A DNA stretch of 64,000 nt from Ligustrum vulgare (GCA_963555705.1 OY743170.1:33121362-33185361); one strand, 5' to 3'. Positions 33,194-47,131 are shown, counted from the stretch's first letter. Numbers and translations are program-made. The notes: generated by a model from the sequence alone, not told the origin.

Positions 33194-36100
33194 TATAGCG
33201 ACCCAGAATTTTTATGCAATAAATAATTATTTTAATATTTAGAAAATTGAGTCGCTATTGTTTTGAAATTAATGCCGCGACGGATTCGTCTAGCCAAGTC
33301 AAAAAATATCGAATTTGTTCGATTTTAAATTAAAATTCGAATTTCTAAAATTTTGTTATTTTAATTATTTATTCAAAGTATTATTTTCAAAATCATTTTG
33401 AATTCCAAATTTATTAAAATCTCAATTTTCCTTATTCAAATTATTTCAAGTCCAAATACGTAATTCAATTTTTATATCAATATTTATTTATTTTCAAATT
33501 CATTTTCAGTCCAAAATGTATCTGTTTTAAATACGTTTCATAATCAAAGTTAGTCCAATATTTATCATAATCAAAAATTTATCCAACCTACATTTCCACC
33601 CACGATTTTTCCTCTATTCTAATGATTCCCATGTTCCCTATTAACCATTTTCTTTTCTTTCTTTTTCTTTTCAAGTCATATGCCTCCTCTCTTTATACAT
33701 CACCCCACAACCCTGAATGGTTGTGAATCTTTATCATCATCACTGACCAACCCCACAACCCTGCACCTTTTTCCTTTATCGCCGAAAGTCATCTTCCTCC
33801 TCCCCTTTTATAGTCCAGCCCACACTTCTCCCCTGCCTCTCCAATTCAACATCCATTTCACAACCCATCTTCATCATCCCATCACCAGCACCAGCGAACC
33901 ACCAGCAGCTCCATTACCAACCTCCAATATCGATCACACAATAGCCACCATCACAGTTCACTACCCTCAATCACCATCACACAACTCAGTCACACCTCCA
34001 AGAAATCAATTCACAGCCAATTCATAAAGCCACGGTCAACCAGCACTCCTCAATCCAGCCATCGCCAACCGTCTGCAACCACAGTTCAACCTCAACCATA
34101 GCCATGAACTTCCATCATCATCACCCCAATTCCAAAATCGATCTCAACACACTCACTGCAATCACCTACAATCTGACACTACTGCCACCTCCAACTCCCA
34201 TATTCACATCATATTCAAACCCAAATTAAAAACCCAGAAATGGAAGCCCAAAGTACTTACCTCACCTCAGACCACCACTGCGACAGATTAATCACCAGAA
34301 AATCGCGAACTAAGATTTGATTTCTTTTCGATTTCGCCCTTGTTTCTCGCACCCAAGCCCTAAAATCAGAAACCTTGCTTTGGCCACCACTTACCGCAAC
34401 CTGCGCCGGCTACTTCGCCGGCGAAATCACCGTTCGGACCCAAGGCAGTCGATCGTCCCTTTCTCCCTGCGCCTCTAACTCGCTTTGCTCTCACTCTGTC
34501 TGAATGAGAGAGAGAGAGAGAGAGAACAGAAATCTGAATATATATTTTATTTTCGAAAATTCAACTTTAGTCCCTATAGTTTTAATGTGTTTCAAATCAG
34601 TCCCTGACATTTTAAAAGGTTTTATTTCAGTCCTTTCAGCTTTTAAAACTTATCCATTTCAGCCTCAAAGCTTTAAAATGATTTACTTCAGCCCTTTAAC
34701 TTTAAACTCTTTTATTTCAGTACCTGCTGATTTACTTTTAAGCCCAAGTTTTAAAAGTATTCATTTTAATCTCTCAACTTTCAAAATATCTATTTTAATC
34801 CCTGAACTTTCAAAAGTATTCATTTTAGTCCCTCAACTTTCAAAACATCAATTTTAGTCCTCAAATTATAATTTATCATTTTGAACTATATATTCGATAG
34901 ACTAAAGTGACTTATTGGCTAAGACGAAGCGTACGGAGAATTTAAAGAAATTGAAGTCATTCCCGCTCAACTTTGCACTCGTCGGATTTGAGGTAGACTC
35001 GCACTTATTAATTGATTTAAATTATGATTTCATATGAATGTCATGTGACTTGTGAAAGTCAATTTTTAAGAAAAGCAAGTATGTTTTTATGAAAGGTAAA
35101 TATACCTTATGTTGTTATGAAAAGTAAGTATGTTTTTATGAAAAGAAAATATACTTTATGTTTTTACGAAAAGTAAGTATACCCTATGCTTCACGAAAAT
35201 GTTTTTTTGGATCATTGCTATGAAATCAATCTACCAAGATTGTTTTGGGTCCCATATGATAAGTTATGATATGTTAAGGGGACCGGAGTTTTAGTAGCGC
35301 TACACATAAGAATTCTTGCCACGAAGTTCGGTAACATTCTTGTGTCTCCTATGTTTATGAGGATTTGCAACGAAGTTCGGTAAAATTCCTGTGTTTCCAT
35401 ATGTTTATGAGGATTTACCACCTAAGTTCGGTAAAATTCCTGTCGCATATGTTTATGAGGATTTCGATCCTATCTTATGTTATGATGCAATTGATCCCTA
35501 TGAATTTCAAAAATTATGCTTGGTATACTTACTGTGATTTTACTGTTATTATGATTTTACTGCATAAGAATTCTTGCCACCCAAGTTCGGTAAAGTTCTT
35601 GTATGTTTATGAGGATTTAAATCCTATCTTATGTTATGCTTTCAAAAGAAATTATGCTTGGCATAATTAAAATGTTTTTATAAGTATATGGTTTTCAAAG
35701 AGATGTTTTCAAAGAGATGTTTTCAAAGAGTTGTTTTCAAAGAGCTGTTTTCAAAGAGATGTTTTCAAAGAGATGTTTTCAAAGAGCTATTTTCAAAGAG
35801 CTGTTTTCAAAGAGCTGTTTTCAAAGAACTATTTTCAAAGAGATGTTTTCAAAGAGCCTATTATTTTCACAATATGTCTCGTGCTGTAATGCACAATATG
35901 AGTTTTATCAAGAGCAGTTTTATAAAGAAGCTCTATCAATGCCCGTTTTATAAAGAGCCGGGATTTGTGTGTTTAATCATCTTATAAATTAAATTAATTT
36001 GCGATGAGTCTACTGAGTATTTCCCCCATGAAATACTCACCCTACTTTTTAACAGTTTTGCAGATTTCGGAGATGGTGGCGAGCGATGAATGATGGTGGC

Positions 36101-36402
36101 AATAATCGTTAAACGGTTGAAAGTTTGACGTTAATGATTTCCGTATTTTTCCAAACAATCGAATAATTTAGAGAAGTTCATTTATTTGAGAAATTATGAC
36201 ATTGTCAATTTATTTACAAAATTAATGGTTCGATTTACTATTTCAAATGGTTTCATAAATGTTTTCAATTTTATCGGCCATTACAGTTTATTTAATGTTG
36301 CCAAAAATGAATTTCAATTATTTCTTCCGCAAAAATATTATTCGAAAAATTTAGACAGAAAATGACGTAGTGAATCGGGTATACGGAACTCGGGGCGCTA
36401 CA
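33194..36402 (+). repeat. E1 LTR, copy 2
   Basis: Near-identical to copy 1. Visible differences include a longer GA microsatellite (34,506-34,525) and substitutions in the AAGTTCGG repeats and 14 bp array. It is shared by the internal regions on both sides, acting as 3' LTR of one and 5' LTR of the next. Confidence 0.9.
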
Positions 36403-39400
36403 AGTTGGTATCAGAGCTAGTCTGCGTTTCTGTAGACTGGTAAAATTTTCAAAAAGAATTTTCAAGAAATATTTTCCATTTTAAGATTTTTATTGATGAA
36501 GATTGCCACTGCCATCATTCGTTCCACCAACTCCGAGGTAAAGAAGTTTATGATGTTTAAAGTTATTTCAGTATTTCGAATACTCATTTTACTGATTTAT
36601 GAGAAAGAATGAAGAGTATTTCGGATACTTATGATTTATGAGAAATAAGAATGTATTTCTTCGAAAATAATGATGTTGTTATGCTTTGTCATAACTTATA
36701 TGCTTTAATGTATGATTATGAAAAAAAAAAATTTAAGAAAGAAAACGAGTGTTGAGCATAATGGGAATAATATGATTTAAGAATGATTTTTAAATAATTT
36801 TTGTCCTCGAGTTAGAAATGATGAACCCTGGATGGACTTTGCATAATTGATTTTAGACATGGCACTAAGTATGAGAAGTCAACGGAAAGGATTTGATTAT
36901 ATGTTCAGATTATCTATCGTTTAGATTAAATGAGAAATAGCAAGCCAGTTATGAAGTTGTGATAAGATGTTAAGATTATAACTGATATGATTTTATTGAG
37001 ACTTTTATGAGAAGCATTATGAAGTTAGAGATTTAAAGATTTGGTTCTTAGTTTTTGGTATTTTAAGTAATGGATATTGTTGAGTAAATGAATTATGCCT
37101 TTATGTTGAAGAGAAATTTATTATGAAGTTTGGCCTTGTGAATAAATTTTGGGAATATGATTTGTAATATATATTTATAAGTATGAGTAATCTTTTGAGC
37201 CAATTAAGGTATGAAAGGAAGTGATATTGTGATATTGAAAAAAAAAAATATATGATTTGAAATTGTTATGTTGAGGAATTATGAATTGAATTATGGGATA
37301 TTTTTGATGATATTGAAGTGTTGGAATCGTTTTCAATATTTTTAGATCGTTGTGATTAAATGTGGAGTTATATGTTATTGTTAGTATGAAGTATACTTAC
37401 GATTTGGATAAGTCCAAATTTTAAAGGAAACTCTGCCTAGAATTTTATCGTTTGGAAATAAGAGCATAGTATGGTATGCAATCACTAAGAGAATTGAGTT
37501 TAGAATTGCAAGTTCATAATCAAGATTGAGTAAATGATAAGTTATATTTTGAAAGACGAGTGAAGACAAGTATAATGGCATTATTAGGAAGAATCTTAAT
37601 TATTCTTGGGAATGGATTTATCACTTGTAAGGAATGATCACTTGTATTGGAGAGTATTATAAGGATATGAATTTTTGAGGAAAATAGGAATAAGATTTTA
37701 CAGTGATGACTTATTTTGGAATGGTGTTCAGAAGAGGGACCACGGTAGAATCCAAGATTTTTTTTAGTCTAAGAAATTGATATATTATATTAGTGATCAG
37801 ATTGACGTATAAGGTACGTGATAGATATGACGACTAGACGGTTAAGGAAGGTTATGGTTATCCAGGGAAGAATCGTGTGAATATTGAGTTCGATGATCTT
37901 ATTTTGATGGTTTATTGCATTATGGTGAAATATTATCTACGATTGAGAATTTTCACTTTTAGTCATAATATATGGGTTTATTTAAAGATTTAGTGATGCA
38001 GTTTCGATTAATTATTATTGGTTGTACTTTTGAAGTGAGTAAATATTTTGGCTACAATAATGGAAAATCTGAGATGATCAGTTGTGTGATTTTAAATTAT
38101 GGGATTGTATCTTTGGGTTAAGCAAATTTGATGAGGAATCCTATATGATTTACAGAAGTCTTATTTAATGGTGATAAGATTAATCAGAGTATTGTTCATA
38201 AAGTGTGATATGAATTGAAGTTTGGGAGAATAGAAAATTTTAATTTTGAATTTCAGATTTGGGAAATTAGTGAAGTTCTTAAGTTTGAGAATAACATATC
38301 TGATCCTTGTGATGTTGTTTTAAGTTAGTATCTTAGCTCTCAGCTAGAATGAGTATTTGATACCGAGTACTTGATGTATGATTTAAAGTATAATGAAAAG
38401 TGGGAACAAGAGTTAATGCGCTGTTATTTTTCTCGACAAAAGAAAATTTGATGATAAGATTGGAGATATGGAATATTTTATTGGATTTTGGTACTGATAT
38501 TTTTGGTATAATAATCAAGGTATAGTGAGATGATACTGGAATACGTGAAAGAGAAATAAGGACCGTATTGAATCAGAATTCATAAGTATGTATAAGTGAA
38601 AGAAATACTTTGCAGGAAATGTGGTGACATTTAAGTAAAGAATATTAGTTATTTGGAAGATATTTGTTTACTGAATTTTGGGTTACAAATATTGGAAAGA
38701 TAAGTTGATGATATTATGTTGATATGTTTGGGTATATTACGTAAAGAGAATATTCAGGTAATTCTTTGATTATTTTTTTTTGGAGTATTCGATGATAAGA
38801 AGAAAGGAAAAATTATTATGATATGAGATGTCAGTAAAGATTTGTTGAAATTTTAGAGATATATAAGAATATCTGAGGTCACATGATACGATGATAAGTG
38901 ACATGTTACATGAATACTACAAGATATGATGAAATTTTTACATACGATTGGGAATTGTTTTGATTATTTTGGGAATATTCGATGATAAGAAGTTTAGAGA
39001 TGATAAATTATTATGGTTTGATATATCAGTAAAGATTCATGGAAACTTGAAGAGATTTTTTTTTTGGAATTACAGAAATTAGTAAAGAGACATGATGTTG
39101 TTTGGGATTATGTGAAGATAATGATGATGAACGTAAGGTTAGTTGAATATAAAGGTACAATAGAAAATTTTAAGGAATGATATGATGATGATAATTGAAG
39201 GTGATGATGTATTGAGATTATGAAATAAGTTGATCATCTATGAATAAGTTATGTTGTTTTTGGTTCATAATAATGGAATTCAAAGAATAGTGAACTTTCA
39301 GTCACATACGATTCAGAAGAATTTTTGAGTAGACACATATGTCTATAGAAAAGTCCATGTTCTTGAGAAAACAAAGTGATGCATTTAGTCAAAGTCCAGT

Positions 39401-39537
39401 GGGTTAAATATGGTTGGGTTAAATATGGTAGCGATGATGCTACATAAGAGAAAGAAGAGATTCTGATTAAGTATTCAGAAATCATAAGATTAAGTAAGTT
39501 TAATTTCGAGGACGAAATTATTTTAAGGGGGTAAGAT
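36403..39537 (+). mobile_element. E1 internal region, copy 2 (non-coding)
   Basis: Near-identical to 30,062-33,193, with primer-binding site TGGTATCAGAGC at 36,406-36,417 and the same purine tract at its end. Small indels in A runs (about 36,721 and 37,240) and isolated substitutions are the main differences. No coding capacity. Confidence 0.85.
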
Positions 39538-42500
39538 TATAGCGACCCAGAATTTTTATGCAATAAATAATTATTTTAATATTTAGAAAATTGAGTCGCT
39601 ATTGTTTTGAAATTAATGCCGCGACGGATTCGTCTAGCCAAGTCAAGAAATATCGAATTTGTTCGATTTTAAATTAAAATTCGAATTTCTAAAATTTTGT
39701 TATTTTAATTATTTATTCAAAGTATTATTTTCAAAATCATTTTGAATTCCAAATTTATTAAAATCTCAATTTTCCTTATTCAAATTATTTCAAGTCCAAA
39801 TACGTAATTCAATTTTTATATCAATATTTATTTATTTTCAAATTCATTTTCAATCCAAAATGTATCTGTTTTAAATACGTTTCATAATCAAAGTTAGTCC
39901 AATATTTATCATAATCAAAAATTTATCCAACCTACATTTCCACCCACGATTTTTCCTCTATTCTAATGATTCCCATGTTCCCTATTAACCATTTTCTTTT
40001 CTTTCTTTTTCTTTTCAAGTCATATGCCTCCTCTCTTTATACATCACCCCACAACCCTGAATGGTTGTGAATCTTTATCATCATCACTGACCAACCCCAC
40101 AACCCTGCACCTTTTTCCTTTATCGCCGAAAGTCATCTTCCTCCTCCCCTTTTATAGTCCAGCCCACACTTCTCCCCTGCCTCTCCAATTCAACATCCAT
40201 TTCACAACCCATCTTCATCATCCCATCACCAGCACCAGCGAACCACCAGCAGCTCCATTACCAACCTCCAATATCGATCACACAATAGCCACCATCACAG
40301 TTCACTACCCTCAATCACCATCACACAACTCAGTCACACCTCCAAGAAATCAATTCACAGCCAATTCATAAAGCCACGGTCAACCAGCACTCCTCAATCC
40401 AGCCATCGCCAACCGTCTGCAACCACAGTTCAACCTCAACCATAGCCATGAACTTCCATCATCATCACCCCAATTCCAAAATCGATCTCAACACACTCAC
40501 TGCAATCACCTACAATCTGACACTACTGCCACCTCCAACTCCCATATTCACATCATATTCAAACCCAAATTAAAAACCCAGAAATGGAAGCCCAAAGTAC
40601 TTACCTCACCTCAGACCACCACTGCGACAGATTAATCACCAGAAAATCGCGAACTAAGATTTGATTTCTTTTCGATTTCGCCCTTGTTTCTCGCACCCAA
40701 GCCCTAAAATCAGAAACCTTGCTTTGGCCACCACTTACCGCAACCTGCGCCGGCTACTTCGCCGGCGAAATCACCGTTCGGACCCAAGGCAGTCGATCGT
40801 CCCTTTCTCCCTGCGCCTCTAACTCGCTTTGCTCTCACTCTGTCTGAATGAGAGAGAGAGAGAGAGAGAACAGAAATCTGAATATATATTTTATTTTCGA
40901 AAATTCAACTTTAGTCCCTATAGTTTTAATGTGTTTCAAATCAGTCCCTGACATTTTAAAAGGTTTTATTTCAGTCCTTTCAGCTTTTAAAACTTATCCA
41001 TTTCAGCCTCAAAGCTTTAAAATGATTTACTTCAGCCCTTTAACTTTAAACTCTTTTATTTCAGTACCTGCTGATTTACTTTTAAGCCCAAGTTTTAAAA
41101 GTATTCATTTTAATCTCTCAACTTTCAAAATATCTATTTTAATCCCTGAACTTTCAAAAGTATTCATTTTAGTCCCTCAACTTTCAAAACATCAATTTTA
41201 GTCCTCAAATTATAATTTATCATTTTGAACTATATATTCGATAGACTAAAGTGACTTATTGGCTAAGACGAAGCGTACGGAGAATTTAAAGAAATTGAAG
41301 TCATTCCCGCTCAACTTTGCACTCGTCGGATTTGAGGTAGACTCGCACTTATTAATTGATTTAAATTATGATTTCATATGAATGTCATGTGACTTGTGAA
41401 AGTCAATTTTTAAGAAAAGCAAGTATGTTTTTATGAAAGGTAAATATACCTTATGTTGTTATGAAAAGTAAGTATGTTTTTATGAAAAGAAAATATACTT
41501 TATGTTTTTACGAAAAGTAAGTATACCCTATGCTTCACGAAAATGTTTTTTTGGATCATTGCTATGAAATCAATCTACCAAGATTGTTTTGGGTCCCATA
41601 TGATAAGTTATGATATGTTAAGGGGACCGGAGTTTTAGTAGCGCTACACATAAGAATTCTTGCCACGAAGTTCGGTAACATTCTTGTGTCTCCTATGTTT
41701 ATGAGGATTTGCAACGAAGTTCGGTAAAATTCCTGTGTTTCCATATGTTTATGAGGATTTACCACCTAAGTTCGGTAAAATTCCTGTCGCATATGTTTAT
41801 GAGGATTTCGATCCTATCTTATGTTATGATGCAATTGATCCCTATGAATTTCAAAAATTATGCTTGGTATACTTACTGTGATTTTACTGTTATTATGATT
41901 TTACTGCATAAGAATTCTTGCCACCCAAGTTCGGTAAAGTTCTTGTATGTTTATGAGGATTTAAATCCTATCTTATGTTATGCTTTCAAAAGAAATTATG
42001 CTTGGCATAATTAAAATGTTTTTATAAGTATATGGTTTTCAAAGAGATGTTTTCAAAGAGATGTTTTCAAAGAGTTGTTTTCAAAGAGCTGTTTTCAAAG
42101 AGATGTTTTCAAAGAGCTGTTTTCAAAGAGCTATTTTCAAAGAGCTGTTTTCAAAGAGCTGTTTTCAAAGAACTATTTTCAAAGAGATGTTTTCAAAGAG
42201 CCTATTATTTTCACAATATGTCTCGTGCTGTAATGCACAATATGAGTTTTATCAAGAGCAGTTTTATAAAGAAGCTCTATCAATGCCCGTTTTATAAAGA
42301 GCCGGGATTTGTGTGTTTAATCATCTTATAAATTAAATTAATTTGCGATGAGTCTACTGAGTATTTCCCCCATGAAATACTCACCCTACTTTTTAACAGT
42401 TTTGCAGATTTCGGAGATGGTGGCGAGCGATGAATGATGGTGGCAATAATCGTTAAACGGTTGAAAGTTTGACGTTAATGATTTCCGTATTTTTCCAAAC

Positions 42501-42745
42501 AATCGAATAATTTAGAGAAGTTCATTTATTTGAGAAATTATGACATTGTCAATTTATTTACAAAATTAATGGTTCGATTTACTATTTCAAATGGTTTCAT
42601 AAATGTTTTCAATTTTATCGGCCATTACAGTTTATTTAATGTTGCCAAAAATGAATTTCAATTATTTCTTCCTCAAAAATATTATTCGAAAAATTTAGAC
42701 AGAAAATGACGTAGTGAATCGGGTATACGGAACTCGGGGCGCTAC
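39538..42745 (+). repeat. E1 LTR, copy 3 (interrupted 1 bp before its end)
   Basis: Near-identical to copies 1 and 2, with the same internal repeats. It ends ...GGGGCGCTAC; the final A is absent because element E2 begins there (TGTAGCG at 42,746). The last five bases, GCTAC, are the left copy of the E2 target duplication. Confidence 0.85.
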
Positions 42746-44861
42746 TGTAGCGACCAAGAATTTTTACGCGATTAATAATTATTTTAATAGAAAATCGTGT
42801 CGCTACTATTTCACCCATTTTTATTAAGTTAACGCCACGACGTATTCGTATAGCCAAGTCAAGAAATAATCGAGATCGTTCGATTTTAAATTAAATTCCG
42901 AATTTCTAAAAATATCTCCATTCTCTTGATTTAAAGTATATTAAGTCCAAGTACTTAATTCAATGTTATCCCAATATTTATTTATACAAAAATTATTTTT
43001 ATTATTGAAATTAAGAAAATATATGCAAGCATGAGAGGTTCCATTATATATAATAATTATGAGAATCTTAATTTAATAAATATGGAAAAGTATATGAATG
43101 AATTATATACTCCATTATATGTAATCATGAAGAGCATAATATTTGTATAAATATGGAAAAGTATATGAATGAATTATATACTCCATTATATGTAATCATG
43201 AAGAGCATAATATTTGTATAAATATGGAAAAGTATATGAATGGTTGATAAGATTCCATTATATGTAATCATGAAGAGCATAATATTTGTATAAATATGGA
43301 AAAGTATATGAATGGTTGATAAGACTCCATTATATGTAATCATGAAGAGCATAATATTTGTATAAATATGGAAAAGTATATGAATGGTTGATAAGACTCC
43401 ATTATATGTAATCATGAAGAGCATAATATTTGTATAAATATGGAAAAGTATATGAATGGTGCTTTACTTTAAGAAAAGGATGTGTTAAAATTAATAGAAT
43501 TGAATGATTATGTTTACAATATGCCAACTTTATACATCTATTTAAACCCATCTCTTTTACACACAACTCTACACATATACACTTATTTTCAATCTCTTGA
43601 CAAAATCCACAAGTAAGAGAAATTCAAGGTGGTCAAGAAAGTTTTGTTCCATTTACTACTACACTTCATTTTAATCTTTTAAAAGGTAAGTATATCTTAT
43701 GTTTTTATGAAAAGTAAGTATGTTTTTATGAAAGGTAAATACACCTTATGTTTTTATGAAAAGTAAGTATGTTTTTATGACAAGTAAGTATATCTTATGT
43801 TTTTATGAAAAGTAAGTATGTTTTTATGAAAGGTAAATACACCTTATGTTTTTATGAAAAGTAAGTATGTTTTTATGACAAGTAAGTATATCTTATGTTT
43901 TTATGAAAAGTAAGTATGTTTTTATGAAAGGTAAATACACCTTATGTTTTATGAAAAGTAAGTATGTTTTTATGACAAGTAAGTATATCTTATGTTTTTA
44001 TGAAAAGTAAGTATGTTTTTATGAAAGGTAAATACACCTTATGTTTTTATGAAAAGTAAGTATGTTTTTATGACAAGTAAGTATATCTTATGTTTTTATG
44101 AAAAGTAAGTATGTTTTTATGAAAGGTAAATACACCTTATGTTTTTATGAAAAGTAAGTATGTTTTTATGACAAGTAAGTATATCTTATGTTTTTATGAA
44201 AAGTAAGTATGTTTTTATGAAAGGTAAATACACCTTATGTTTTTATGAAAAGTAAGTATGTTTTTATGACAAGTAAGTATATTTTATGTTTTTATGAAAA
44301 GTAAGTATGTTTTTATGAAAGGTAAATACACCTTATGTTTTTATGAAAATGTTTGGATCATTGCTATGAAATCAATCTCACAAGATTGTTATGGGTTCCA
44401 TATGATATGTTTATGATTATGCTAAGGGGACCGGAGTTTAGTAGCGCTACACATAAGAATTCTTGCCATTTAAGTTCGGTAAAATTCTTGTGTCTCCCTA
44501 TGTTTATGAGTATTTCGATCCTATCCTATGTTATGATGAAAATGATCCATATGCTTTCAAAAGAAAATTTATGCTTGGTATACTTACTGGGATTTTGTAA
44601 ATCTCACTCCACGATATTTACCATTTTCAGATAATTGAAGGTTCGAGGCGGTCAACATGGAAGTGGCAAAAGTGGTTAAGATTGATGAGATAATTATGTT
44701 GAACTTTATGTAAGAAAATTATGTTCTATTTTTATTCACAAATAAAATTATGGGATTCTAATTATTCTTTTGAATAATTTTACATTACTATTTAAGTCTC
44801 GATAATATGATATGAGTCACTTTTAGTGGCACTCGAATGGTCGAGAATTCGGGTCGTCACA
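42746..44861 (+). repeat. E2 5' LTR (2.1 kb)
   Basis: It starts TGTAGCGACC and ends GGGTCGTCACA. It is related to the E1 LTR: the start, the AGCGCTACACATAAGAATTC region and the AAGTTCGG motif are shared. It is nearly identical to 49,506-51,692, with a few substitutions and one fewer 70 bp repeat unit. It contains a 70 bp tandem array (about 43,079-43,455, five units) and a 98 bp higher-order array (43,683-44,345) of AAGTAAGTATGTTTTTATGA-type words. Confidence 0.9.
43683..44345 (+). repeat. 98 bp higher-order tandem repeat in E2 LTR
   Basis: Each unit is two pairs of 21 and 28 bp words (GAAAAGTAAGTATGTTTTTAT; then GAAAGGTAAATACACC... or GACAAGTAAGTATATC...). About six to seven units. The second LTR repeats it at 50,517-51,180. 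A few copies of the same words occur in E1 LTRs (28,733-28,860), so the array expanded in E2. Confidence 0.9.
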
Positions 44862-46797
44862 GTTGGTATCAGAGATAAGAGTTTTAAAAACGATTCTGTA
44901 GATTTTTGAAATTTTATTTCTTTAAAAAAAAAAAAATCACTATTCACGTGAACAGTAAAACGACGTGCTATTCATGATGAACAGTGAACGAAATCACTAT
45001 TCATTATAAAAAAAAAATTGAATTTTCACATGTCAAGTATGGTTATGATTTTGAAAAGCATGATGAAATTTGATGTGCGAATTTCAAGGACAAAATTCAT
45101 TTTAAGCAAGGGAGTTTGTAATGTCCTGAAAATTTTATGGAATATAATTAGTTAGTGATATGATGTTTATATTGATGTCTTTGATAAATTTCTAGAAGTT
45201 CGGGGACTAAAGGAAAAATAAGATTTGACGATAAATTTTATTTGGGTTAAGTTATTAATTATTGATGGGGAGATAATTACTATATCGATATTGGATTTGT
45301 TTTGAAGACTGTGATTAATTAGGAATTATGATTCAAGAAAATGTTGATTTGGATACAACCACATTAAATTATTGTTGATTAAAGGAAAATAAGATTATAT
45401 GAAATATTTTAACTCATCACTCTACTATGTCACTCTCCACGTATTGACTCCTCGAACCAGGTATGTTATATGCTTTGCAAGTCATTTACGATTTTATTAA
45501 GACATGTTAAGTATGAAATCTTCATATGTTATGAATCTTTATGTGTTACACATAATATACATGTCAAGTATGATATAAATTGATAGAAGACTCAATTTTT
45601 TTTATTCTTTTCAATGTAGAATCATGAGACAGAGATGATATTTATATGAATTTTGGTGCATATTAAGCTTAGTAAGATTCACTCAATTAGAAATTAAGTT
45701 GGGTTGTAACTTTTGCCCAAAATATATGGAATAATATATTAAACAAACAAAATTGATAATGAATTCGTACAATAATTTATCCCTTTATCACTACCTTTGT
45801 GTAAAAACAAGGGAAAAACTGTGGATGGTTATTAGTACTTCCTCTTCAAGTTTCAATTTTCGGTTCAATAATTTATCCCTTTATCACTACCTTTGCTTAA
45901 AAGCAAGGAAAAACTGTGGATGATTATTGGTACCACTCTTCAAGTTTCAATTCTGAAAAAAAAAAAAAAAAAAAAATTCAGAAAGAAAAGAAAGAAAGAG
46001 AACGGGTGTTGAGCATAATGGGAATAATATGACTTAAGAATGATTTTCAAAATAATTGTTGTCCTCGAGTTTAGAAATGATAAACCTTAAATGGACTTTG
46101 CATAATTGATTTTAGACATGGCATTAAGTATGAGAAGTCAACAGAAATGATTAGAAATATGTTCAGATTATCTATCATTTAGATTTAATGAGAAATAGCG
46201 AGCCAATTTTATGAATTTTTATGAGATGTTAAGATTATAAGTGATATTATTTTAATGAGACTTTTATGAGAAGCATTATGAAGTTAGAGATTTAAAGATT
46301 TGGTTATTGGGAATTAAGTAATGGATATTATGTTGAGTAAGTGAATTATGCCTCTATATTGAAGAGAAATTTATTATGAACTTTGGCCTTGTGATTAAAT
46401 TTTGGGAATATGATTTATGACTTATAAATATAAGTATGAGTAATCTTTTGAGCCAATTAAGGTATTGAAGGAAGTGATATTGTGATATTGACGACTATGA
46501 TTTGAAATTTCTATGTTGAGGAATTATAAATTGATTTTCTGGAATATTTTTTTATGATATTGAAGTTTGATGAAATTGTGGTCAATTTTTAGATCGTTGT
46601 GATCAAATGTGGAATTATTTATTATTGTGAGTTATGAAGTATGTTACGGTTTGAATAAGTCCAAATTTCAAAGGAAACTCTGCTTAGAATTTTATCGTTT
46701 GGAATTAAGAGCATAGTATGGTATGCAATCACTAAGAGAATTGAGGTTAGACATGCAAATTCATTTACATCACAAATGAGATTTAGTAGATGATAAC
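44862..46797 (+). mobile_element. E2 internal region, left part (non-coding, chimeric)
   Basis: The primer-binding site TGGTATCAGAG is at 44,864-44,874. At 45,085-45,116 there is a second element-end signature (TTTCAAGGACAAAATTCATTTTAAGCAAGGG) followed by an LTR-like start TGTAATGTCCTGAAAA (45,117). From about 45,985 to 46,797 the sequence matches the E1 interior (30,385-31,195). A roughly 100 bp direct duplication lies at 45,767-45,958. No gag or pol motifs. Confidence 0.75.
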
Positions 46798-46804
46798 AGA
46801 GATA

Positions 46805-47131
46805 TTTATTATTTTCTCGTAAGGAGAACACACAAGAGTCACATTGGAAAGAAATACATGAAACACGCAAAATCAAAAGAAAGCAACATGGGAAATTCCT
46901 CAAATTGAGAGATGTGTTTCCGGAGTAGCCGTATCCTACCACCTCTGACCTTTTGAGGAAATAAAGAAACCTTCAAAGAGGTGTGTTTCGAGAGTAAGAA
47001 TACTCCGTAATCTACCACCTGGAACCTTTGAGGTACACACAAGATTTAAACATTAAGGAAAATCCTAGGAAATTAGAGGGGTGTCTCGAGAGTAAGAATA
47101 CTTCGTACTCTACCCCCACCTATTCTAAGAT
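46805..47131 (-). promoter_or_regulatory. 3' region of the LOG transcription unit: hairpin repeats and AATAAA
   Basis: Downstream of the LOG stop (minus strand) a roughly 50-70 bp motif recurs three times (about 47,083-47,125, 46,983-47,036 and 46,915-46,963). It is built from an ACCTC/ACCCC end, a (T)CTCGAGAGTAAGAATACT(C/T)CG core and a TCTACC(A/C)CC end. The best copy can fold with GGGG/CCCC and AGAGTA/TACTCT stems. An AATAAA (minus strand, 46,805-46,810) lies close to where similarity to E1 resumes. Confidence 0.5.

Noticed and set aside
26861..42745. Centromeric or other satellite with a 6.3 kb period
   Set aside because: Primer-binding sites, purine tracts and inverted LTR ends show that it is a retrotransposon array with shared LTRs.
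43125..43424. Open frame with MLFMITYNG repeats (also 49,956-50,255)
   Set aside because: By-product of the 70 bp tandem array in E2 LTRs, on the opposite strand.
43683..44345. CRISPR-like regular array
   Set aside because: The 'spacers' are themselves repeats of each other, and this is plant LTR DNA; it is a higher-order tandem repeat.
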